DNA from: Mauremys mutica
Lineage: Eukaryota > Chordata > Testudines > Geoemydidae
Length of the DNA: 64,000 nt
NCBI RefSeq assembly: GCF_020497125.1
Contig: NC_059075.1
Span: 31,904,003-31,968,002, forward strand
Reading direction: 5' to 3'
Shown here: positions 56,197 through 64,000 of the stretch, piece after piece
Layout: each line of letters starts with the position of its first letter
How positions within the stretch are numbered: position 1 is the stretch's first letter
Translations under genes and position numbers: made by a program
The notes under the pieces: model-generated
The model's database searches: none
What the model was told of the DNA's origin: nothing
Seen by the model: the letters and a program-made list of their open reading frames with translations, nothing else

Positions 56197-56865
56197 TGTT
56201 GTCAGATGTTTGACTCTTGTGTGCTGTCCCAGCTCTGCGCAGATAGTTGGCACAGCAGACCTTAATCAAACTGCCCAATGACCGCAACATGGTTAAGGTA
56301 CGAAGGCGCCCAGCCAGGTTTATTGTCGACGAAGCACGGTAATAGCACGTAGTAGATTCTACGAGGATACTGAGACATGTATGCCCGTGACAATGAACCA
56401 CCTCAGTCAGTGGAGGGACTTTCCACTGCCCCATAGGCCGGACAAAGGACTAAAGCAAGTTATCCCAATATTTATAGACCGAGACAAACAATCTGGGATA
56501 AACAACCCACCTTACCTGTTGCATGACATGTTTGTTACCTCTCCTTGTACTTTCCGCCTGATGTTTTAGACAAAACATTCCTATTCACCACCTGTCTTTG
56601 TACCTTTACTCCTGATGTTTCAGTCAAACTATCTCTATTCATCACTTTTGTCAAACCATTTTATCATGTACTAGGTTAGGGTGTTCTTGTGCTGGCCTGC
56701 TGGAATGTATTTACATATTCGATGTGTTTTAGCAATGCTAGCAATACTAGTGCCGAGTTTGTGTACTAGTCACTGATTTGCAGGCAAGTATCTGCTTTTG
56801 ATATTGCCTGACTGTTGCTCATAGCATAACCTTTGCTGATTTTGGTTCAGGCCTCAGGCCTTACA
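56197..56865 (-). mobile_element. Endogenous retrovirus 5' LTR
   Basis: On the + strand it runs from TGTTGTCAG to GGCCTTACA (TG...CA). On the minus strand a TATAAATA box lies near 56469-56476 and an AATAAA signal near 56322, in correct order. Immediately beyond its 3' end, in element orientation (56196 leftward), comes TTGGTGACCCTGAC, which resembles a tRNA-Trp primer binding site as used by avian alpharetroviruses. This suggests a 5' LTR with a short truncated leader rather than a solo LTR. No intact retroviral gene is present. Confidence 0.75.
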
Positions 56866-57000
56866 CCAGGCCCATGCTTCATGGCTCTCTCTTTCTACTA
56901 CAAATAACTTAGTATATTCAGGTTCTTATTGATAGAAAATGGTGAATGATATATTGCTTATGGACTAGATAATTCACTTTTTGCTTATGATTAAGGATAA

Positions 57001-57288
57001 GGTTGTCACAGAGGTCATGGAAGTCATGGATTCTGTGGCTTTCCAAGACCTTCCGCTTCAGCCTCGGGCGGTGGGGGGACCCGGAGCTCCTCCCACTCCT
57101 GCAGTGGGGCTTGGGCTCCCCCCCTTCTTCCCCCGCAGGACTTGGACTTCGGTTGTCCCCAGTCAACCCCTCCCTCCATTATTTTTAGTAAAAGTCACAG
57201 ACAGGTCATGGGCTTCTGTGAATTTTTGTTTATTGCCTGCAACTTGTCTGCGACTTTTACTAAAAGTAACCATGACAAAATCTTAATA
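57001..57288 (+). mobile_element. MITE with AAAAGTCAC hairpin
   Basis: It starts AAGGTTGTCACAGAGGTCAT and ends CCATGACAAAATCTTAAT, an inverted pair. Internally AGTAAAAGTCACAGACAGG (about 57187) is mirrored by CTTGTCTGCGACTTTTACT (about 57243). The same family occurs inverted at 60640-61320 beyond exon 2. Confidence 0.7.
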
Positions 57289-57923
57289 TTACTCATGTTT
57301 TGTGTCAAACTGTTAGGATGGTAACTGGAATTTAATTACACACACCCAACAACATATAAAATGAATTATTAAACAAAATATCTTTAAATGTTTTGATAAA
57401 AGAAGCTTATGTATCCAAAATGTGGTTAACATTTATAACTAAATGATTTATTAACAGAGGGATTAACTGTAGTCAGTGAATTAGGCTGATTATTTCAGGT
57501 CACCATGGGAAATTTTCAAATATGCGTGTGAGAAAGTGACTGGAATTTAAATTCCTAATCTTGCCTAAGTCTGTTGAAAATGAGACAGTTTACTAAATTA
57601 CTTAGGCTGACCTGTTGTGCCATATTCATAAAGCTTGATCTCAAAAGTTAGATGTTTTCCTCCTAATTTTTTCTTTATATAGAAAAGTAGCTTTTAACTC
57701 AGTTTTTGATTAAAAACTCATGGATTCGGCATATCTATTTTTTTTATTAAAATGTTTGAATAGATTATAATAAATTTAGGCTTTAATATATTTTGTAATA
57801 AATTCAAATTTCATTTTAAACAGGTTTATCATAAAGAGAATTATTGTTATTAAAATCTAAGAAATCAGATTTTAATTAAAAATCAGATTTTTTTGCTTTT
57901 TAAATCGAGTTTTATCCACCTTG

Positions 57924-59507
57924 AGTCCCACACTTTGAGAGCTTCTGAGGAAGTGTGCATAGTAGGCTTGCAGATTCAGGCCAACAAGGAAACCTTCACT
58001 TACAATCGAATCTTATTTACTTCTGGCAAGTCTTACTTGAATGAGTGAACCTTGTTCATGTAAGGCCCTAAGATGGACAAGGTACAGGACAACAGTTCAG
58101 GGAAGTGAGACAGAAGAGAAGGTTTTGATGTGGAGTTGTAAGGAAGTACTCCTGGAAGAATTGCATTTTGAAGGAGGAGGGAAGGAATCGTAAGGTTCTC
58201 TTCCCCCCACCCCATTATTATCACCACCACCACAAGCATCATGGCAACAGATTTTGTGCCTCCACTAGCTATTTTTCATGATTCTGAAAGGCTGGAATAA
58301 ATATTTTTTGTATTCTTCCTCATCTTTTTTACTATTCTGAATGTTTATGAAAATAGGTCTTTGTTTCTGAATAGTTCATTTCCTTCTCTTTATTCTCCGA
58401 AAGAAGTCAACATCCACTCTCTTTCTCCATTCTGTTGTTGTGGAGATAATTTTGATGGCACAAGTAAAAATTATGGCAATGATTAAGTAGCCTGAACAGG
58501 TGAATTTTTAAACACAAAGAGTTGGTATTCATGGAGAGATCTCCAGCAATAAAATGTCTGGGAAGTGAACCAACTTTCATATCTTACCACCATCCAGAAA
58601 ATGTGACATAAGCAACATTTTGGAGAAGTAATCACTTAAAATTTATATTAGTATATCAGAATTAAATGTGTCTTTGCTTTCATTTGATAAAGGGGTAATG
58701 GTACGTTAGTAGTTACAGGAGGGGGAGTCTAGGATTTGGGGTTCTAAATCTGGCTCTGTTATGTGAACTTGTATAAGTAACTTAAACTTGCTGAGTGTCC
58801 CTATCTGTAAAATGGGTTTAAAAATACTTTTCACACAGATAGTATTATGAGGCATAATTAGTTAGTACACATGAAGTGCTTTGATATACTTGAAGGAATT
58901 AAATAAATAAATAACACTTTGTATTTGCGTGTAACACAATCTTATTTTTCAGAATTTTTAAAGATAAAATAATTTCTGTATAGGAATGGTGGTTGAGAGT
59001 TTTGTATTGATATATTGTCTAGGGAAAGCTCTATCTGAATAATACAGGTATTTATGCATTATAATAAATGTTAACATTGAGAGCAATACATTCCTTTTGA
59101 AGTCCTCTGGTATTTTTTAATTTTAGTAACTACATGTCTGTTGTTTGGGGCATTAAAACCCACAGTCACCCTGGTTTTGACATTCCCCATATAGGGAGTT
59201 CTAGAGTATGTGAAACTCTTTGCTTTTCAGTTTACACTTTTAAATATTGTTTTGTAGCATTTTACTTAAAAATTAGATTGATGTCATGGGTGTATTCCAG
59301 GTCCTAAAAAATGTTTTACAATGTGCTAAAACTCAGTGCTCTGCTAAGTTAAAATTTCATGGATTGCTTTCTACTATCCTTGCCTCTTATAAATGACTTC
59401 AGTGATGTTTGCTGTGAATTAGGTTGTCTGCTGACTAGATGAATCTGCAACTTTAAAGAGCACAGCAGGCAAATTTTTGTAGATCTCACATTTTTCTCTA
59501 CCTGCAG
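57924..59507. other. NRDE2 intron 1, right part
   Basis: A MIR-like SINE is visible at about 58700-58910 (GATTTGGGGTTCTAAATCTG, CCCTATCTGTAAAATGGGTT). Near the 3' splice site the polypyrimidine tract TTTTTCTCTACCTGCAG precedes exon 2. Nothing else is recognised. Confidence 0.5.
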
Positions 59508-59607
59508 AATTGGACTGGCTTAGCAATCCAAGCTTCTGCACAGAAGATGCACTGAAACTGCACCAGCGTGCTGCAGATCTTACTCCTGAGAGATCACAAC
59601 TTATAAG
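59508..59607 (+). CDS. NRDE2: NRDE2 exon 2 (coding)
   Basis: After acceptor CTACCTGCAG the exon completes the split codon from exon 1 (G|AA, glutamate) and reads LDWLSNPSFCTEDALKLHQR followed by AADLTPERSQLI. The core ELDWLSNPSFC is the conserved NRDE2 N-terminal motif. The residues after it differ from the mammalian protein, as expected for this fast-evolving, mostly disordered region. The exon is 100 bp and ends at ATAAG|GTATCA in phase 2. No exon 3 (expected to encode a Ser/Asp then Lys-rich segment) was found before 64000, so the gene continues out of the window. Confidence 0.92.
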
Positions 59608-59861
59608 GTATCAGGTTCTTTGCAACTTTTTAAATAGCCTTTTTCTAATGTCCTACTTTTCTTTTGTTGTAAGTGTGGCCTAACTCAGGAGCTTACAGTG
59701 TAGCTTTTCATTGCATGGTTTACTGTTTATATCACCAACAGAAGTTGTTCCAATGAAAGATATTACCTCACCCACCTTGTCGCTCAGTTCACTGGTTAGA
59801 AAGCCAGGATGGTGTCATTTGTAAAACTACGAATAATTATTGCATTTCCTTTCATTTAAAG

Positions 59862-60502
59862 CGGGGTGGGTAAACTCTGGCCCATGGGCTGGACCCTCCT
59901 GCCCGGCCCCATAGCTCCTGGCTCAGGAGACTCACCCCCCAGCCCCTCCCCTGCTGCTCCCTCTGCCCCACAGCCTCAGCGCACTGCGCTAGCGGGGCAA
60001 TGCTCTGGGCGGCCGGGCAGCACAGCTGCAGAGCCGCGGCTGGAGCTGGTGCTCTGGGCAGCGTGGCTGTAGTGCTGCCAGCCACCGGAGCTCCAGGCAG
60101 TGTGGTAAGAGGGCAGGGGAGTTCGGGGTGGTGGTCAGAGGATGGGGGTGTGGCTAGGGGTTGGGGCGGTCAGAGGGCGGGGAACAGAGGGGGTTGAAAA
60201 GGGGCAGGGGTCCCGGAGGGGGCAGTCAGGAAGGAGAGCTGGGGTTGGATGGAGTGGTGGGGTGCAGTCAGGGACAGGGGGTCCGGGAGCAGTCAGGGGA
60301 CAGGGAACAGGGGGGATTGGATGGCGTAGGAGTCCCAGGGGGGACTGTAGGGGGTGAGAAGCGGGGAGGGAGAGGGGCTGATAGGGGTCGGGGGCCGGGC
60401 CATGCCTGACTGTTCGGAGAGGCACAGCCTCCCCTAACTGGCCTGCTATTCAGTTTTGGAAACTTGATGTGGCCCTCAGGCCAAAAAGTTTGTCTGCCCC
60501 TG
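59862..60502. mobile_element. Non-autonomous hAT element
   Basis: The ends CGGGGTGGGTAAACT and AGTTTGTCTGCCCCTG are inverted repeats. The flanks ATTTAAAG (59854-59861) and ATTTAAAT (60503-60510) match at 7 of 8. It is in NRDE2 intron 2, 255 bp after exon 2. Its interior is G-rich, and open frames there are artefacts. Confidence 0.85.
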
Positions 60503-60639
60503 ATTTAAATTAATGAGAAATTAGCCTTTTAAAATTACTTTTCATTTAGCTTTTTCTCACTGATGCATTCAAATCACTGCTAATTTTGGTGATAGGTGGG
60601 AGCTGAGTGATCATGATTAAGTCAATGTTTTAGTCACTG

Positions 60640-61320
60640 GTGTTTTTAGTAAAAGTCATGGACAGGTCACAGGCAAAATCCACAGCCTGTGACCTGTTCA
60701 TGACTTGTACTACATACACCTGACTAAATCTTGTGGTGGTGGCCGTGGGTACGGTGGGTGCTCGGGGTGGTGGCCTGGGGAGCACTGCAGGTGCTGGGGG
60801 GTGAAGGTTGGTGGGGCTGGCAGGCTCCCTATCTGGCTCTGCACCTCCCCGGAAGCGGTGACATCCTACTCCCTCAGCTCCTAGGCATAGGCACGGCCAA
60901 GCAGCTCTGCACGCTGCCTCTGCCCTGAGCACTGGCTCTGCAGGTCCCATTGGCCACGACTCCGGGCCAGTGGGAGCTGCGGGGGCAGAGTCTGCAGGCA
61001 GAGGCTCTGTGCAGAGCCCGGAGGCTGCGCCTCTGCCTAGGAGCCGAGGTATGTCGCTGCTTCCAGGGAGCCCCCCAAAGTAAGCACTGCCCAGAGCCCT
61101 CACCCCCTCCTGTGCCTCAACCCCCAGTACCCTCCCACACCCAAACTCTTGCTGCTGCTGTGGGAGGGGTGAATGATGGCCTGAGACTGCCCCAGCAGTG
61201 GCCGGGGTGGCTGACCCAGGGGTTGCCTGAGCTGTTTAGGTGGCCCCCGGGCCAGCCGCCCCGGCCACTGCAGAAGCCACAGAATCGGTGACCTCCATGA
61301 CAAACTCACAGCCTTAATCA
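60640..61320 (-). mobile_element. MITE of the 57001 family, opposite orientation
   Basis: The right end GACCTCCATGACAAACTCAC followed by AGCCTTAATC is the reverse complement of the left end at 57001. The hairpin AGTAAAAGTCATGGACAGG with CCTGTTCATGACTTGTACT lies near 60650-60712. The centre is GC-rich. No coding capacity. Confidence 0.7.
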
Positions 61321-62354
61321 TGATTTTTCATTAGCTTTTAAATATTCTAAGTAATCCTTGAAGGAATGCTAAGGCTTAGGTACCATCTTTGCGTGTTTTT
61401 CCCCCTCCCCCCTTTCTTTATGAAAACCAGTTCAAATAGTCACTTTCCCTACCACAGTTGAATATAGAAGATTGTCAGTTATAAACTGTGCAGAGATGGG
61501 CATTAATGAAATACTGTCCCATGTAAAGTTGTAGAGTTGCAATTCAATCTTATAGGTCACTTAAATGGCTGATTAAAGGGCATTTTGATTAAAAAAAATT
61601 GATCCAGTTCTATAGAATACAGGGTTGTATTTTAAACTCTTTTCCCAAGAGGGTGCAATACTAGACATATTGATTTAAGTCTTGGGTGTATTCTGTAGTA
61701 GTTAATGGAGTGGGTGGGTGAGGTTCTGTGGCTGGCAATGTGTAGGAGGTCAGACTATATGATCATGACGGTCCTTTCTGACCTTAAAGTCTGAGTCAGG
61801 TTGAAGCAGGAAAGTTCTGAACTTCAGTGATGTTTAATTTGGGACAAAGTCCTCCGTTTGATGTGTTGGCTGCTCTTTGTACTGACAAAAATGTGTTTGT
61901 TACAAAAATCAAAGTTGAATCCATCTCTGTTCACCAACTTATGTTTGACTTGGGTTATCACAATATTACTTCTGCAGCTAAACTTGCCAAAACTTTGTAT
62001 ATTTGTCATTTTTCTTCAAGTCTTTACAGGCTTATAATGTGATAAAGCAAAAGGAATTCTGAAAATTACCTTGCAGATGACATTATGTAAACAGTAAATA
62101 TTTTAAATAAAAATATAATTTGAATTAAACTATCAAGAGAGAAAATATACAGAGGAATTATTTCATAAATTTGACTACTTAACTTTTGGTACATTTTGAG
62201 GGATTTTCCCCAATGATTGGCAGTAGCCCCTTCATGGATTTTTTTAACACCTATTTGTTTTCCCAAAAGGTAGTCTGTAAATAATTTTTAAAAGATTGGG
62301 TTTGTGACTTTTTTTTTTTTTGGTATCTTTATGAAGAAGGGTGCCAAGGGCTTT
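61321..62354. other. NRDE2 intron 2 with a CR1 tail fragment
   Basis: A short + strand CR1 3' fragment lies at about 61700-61796 (GAGGTCAGACTATATGATCA, GGTCCTTTCTGACCTTAAAG). The rest is AT-rich with no recognised exon. Confidence 0.5.
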
Positions 62355-63300
62355 TTGTAGATTCCAAGGCCAGAAGGGACCATTATGGTGATCTAATTTG
62401 ATCTCCTATATAACACAGGCTATAGAACTTCCCAAAAATGATTCCTAGAGCGTATCTTTTAGAAAAACATCCAATCTAGTTTTAAAAATGGTCGGTGATG
62501 GAGAATCCATCATGAGACCTTGAACGTAATAACGGCTATATTGGGGCAGACCAAAGGTCTATCTAGCCCAATCCTGTCTTCTGACAGTGGCCAATGCCAG
62601 GTGCTTCAGAGGTAATGAACAGAACAGGTAATCATCTACGAATTTATCCGCTGTCAGCCATTCCCAGCTTCTGGTAAACAGAGGCTAGGGACACATTGTT
62701 CCTGGTTAGTTACGCTCACCTTATTTCCCATCTGAATTTGTCTAGCTTCAACTTCTAGACATTGGATCATGTGTTACCTTTCTGTACTGGGTTGAAGAGC
62801 CCATTATTAAATATTTGTTCCCCATGTAGATACTTAAAAATTGTAATCAAGTCACCCCTTAATCTTCTTTTTGTTAGACTCAAAGAGCTCAATCTATATA
62901 GTTTACCACTATAAGACATGTTTTCTAATCCTTTAATTCTTCTCGTGGCTCTTCTCTGAACCCTCTCCAATTTAATTGAATTGTGGGCACAGAACTGGAC
63001 ACAGTATTCTAGCAGTAGTAATAAATATTGAGGTAAAATAACCTCTCTACTCCTACTCGAGATTCCCCTGCTTATGCATCCTAGGAGCTATGCATTAGCT
63101 CTTTTGACCATAGCATCACATTGGAATCTCTTGTTAAGCTGATGATCAGCCACGACCCACAAGTCTTTTTCAGAGTCACTGCTTCCCAGAATAGATTCCC
63201 ATTCTATAAATATCACCTACATTCTTTGTTTCTAGATGTATACATTTATATTTAGTCATGTTAAAATGAATGCTGTTTGGTTGAGTGCAGTTTACCAAGC
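62355..63300 (-). mobile_element. CR1 LINE copy with nested CR1 fragment
   Basis: It begins on the + strand with GATTCCAAGGCCAGAAGGGA and ends in the reverse transcriptase region near GCAGTTTACCAAGC. The minus-strand frame at 62970-62767 reads [20 protein letters not shown] and LTKRRLRGDLITIFKYLHG, the CR1 reverse transcriptase C-terminus. At 62522-62694 a tail of another CR1-group LINE is inserted. Frameshifts and stops make it inactive. Confidence 0.85.
62522..62694 (-). repeat. CR1-group LINE tail nested in CR1
   Basis: AACGGCTATATTGGGGCAGA, GGCCAATGCCAGGTGCTTCA and CCCAGCTTCTGGTAAACAGA are the reverse complement of the tail at 48032-48206. The host CR1 resumes at about 62695 with ATTGTTCCTGGTTAGTTACG. 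Confidence 0.8.
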
Positions 63301-64000
63301 TTCTTTTTTTGCCCCTGAAAGAGTGCTTTTTTCTGATGGTTTTTGATCTTCGAAATATCAAGAATGTCAAGTCTGGTCTCTTTTGCTTTTTACTGAAAGA
63401 TGTCTTGACAGTATCAGGTGTTTATTGTCAGCTTGTATCTTAGCTGAGAGGGTACTGATTTCTTAACAAAGACATCCCTTCTTCCAGCTGTTCATGAAGT
63501 ACTGAAATTAACAGCGAGCATCCTCTCAATTGCTTTCTTCATCCTCTTAATTGCTCAGCTTTCAGTTGCTTGTACTGTAAAATTTTACTAATTTTCTAGT
63601 GAGCATAGATTCATCCAAGATCAGCAAGAAATATATTTCTAATCTAAAAAGTATATATAATATATATTACAACACATCTTTCAGGTATTTCTTATGCATG
63701 AATAAAAAGCAAAAAAGAGCACTAGTCATTCTCCCCCCCGAAGGCCTCTCCAATCATTTTAACTTGATCTAACGTGAAAGTGGCCTTGCAAAATTGTCTT
63801 GAAAATTTATCAGCCCAGGTACAAAAGCAACTCATTCGCTTTTACTCTGGGGGTGATAATAGAAAGGACTACTGATATTTATTCACTTATCAAAGTGTAC
63901 TTACCATGGGCATGTGCAGCTTTGTAAGATCTGTCTCAAGTAGTAATTTCCAAAAAAAATTCAGTAATTTTAAAGGTAAAGGTGGTGGCTGTTGCACATA
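63301..64000. other. NRDE2 intron 2, unassigned
   Basis: AT-rich, with no recognised exon, repeat end or RNA gene before the window edge. Confidence 0.4.

Larger units (their letters stand above)
52689..57923 (+). mobile_element. hAT-type DNA transposon remnant hosting nested insertions
   Basis: The left end CAGGGTGGATATAAATC and the right end GTTTTATCCACCTTG are inverted, and both are followed inward by AT-rich AAATCAGATTTTTT arrays. A hAT C-terminal domain is encoded at about 54495-54740 on the + strand. Four later insertions lie inside: a CR1 (52932-53864), a hAT MITE (54981-55420), an ERV LTR (56197-56865) and a MITE (57001-57288). The outer 8-bp flanks do not match convincingly, so the boundaries are inferred from the ends. 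Confidence 0.65.

Overview
The window is vertebrate nuclear DNA, most likely from a turtle. The clearest pointer is a SINE at about 52018-52232. Its head is tRNA-like with Pol III A and B boxes, and its tail matches the CR1 3' end; this design is known from the tortoise/cryptodiran Pol III SINE. CR1 LINEs, Penelope-like elements (PLEs), an R4-type LINE, PIF/Harbinger, many hAT copies and reptile-type LTRs fit the same assignment. Species is not determined.

The only host gene supported is NRDE2 on the + strand. Exon 1 (42671-42749) lies in a CpG-rich promoter that carries a ZNF143/SBF motif and YY1-like motifs. Exon 2 (59508-59607) follows a 16.8 kb intron. The splice phases match, and the joined reading frame gives the NRDE2 N-terminus. 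Later exons lie beyond the right edge. A second CpG-rich patch (about 8690-9310) looks like a promoter but has no recognised gene.

Layout. 1-8690: AT-rich DNA with a hairpin MITE, old LINE pieces and a hAT copy. 8690-9310: CpG-rich promoter-like patch. 9311-13470: AT-rich. 13480-16195: a decayed Ty3/Gypsy pol split by a PLE fragment and a 1.66 kb hAT. 17253-19432: an apparent chimera of two hAT transposase genes. 19519-25450: a hAT-like MITE, a PLE with endonuclease remnant, and a 48-bp inverted repeat. 25690-31460: a decayed R4-type LINE interrupted by a PLE foldback and GC-rich DNA elements. 32810-37603: a nearly complete PIF/Harbinger transposon with a Myb-like gene, a DDE transposase and a solo LTR inside the Myb-gene intron. 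37604-42390: a PLE, a CR1 and a GC-rich MITE. 42390-59507: NRDE2 promoter, exon 1 and intron 1; the intron contains LTRs, hATs and a 5.2 kb hAT-type element that itself hosts four later insertions. 59508-64000: exon 2 and the start of intron 2, with hAT, MITE and CR1 copies.

Most open reading frames in the GC-rich patches are by-products of biased, repetitive transposon sequence and are not annotated. The strongest observations are: the Harbinger element, whose only visible coding lesions are amber codons; five PLE insertions with 11-16 bp target duplications, most of them foldbacks; a hammerhead-like hairpin in the PLE termini whose helix shows two compensatory changes; the chimeric hAT; and a pair of opposite-orientation MITEs flanking NRDE2 exon 2.
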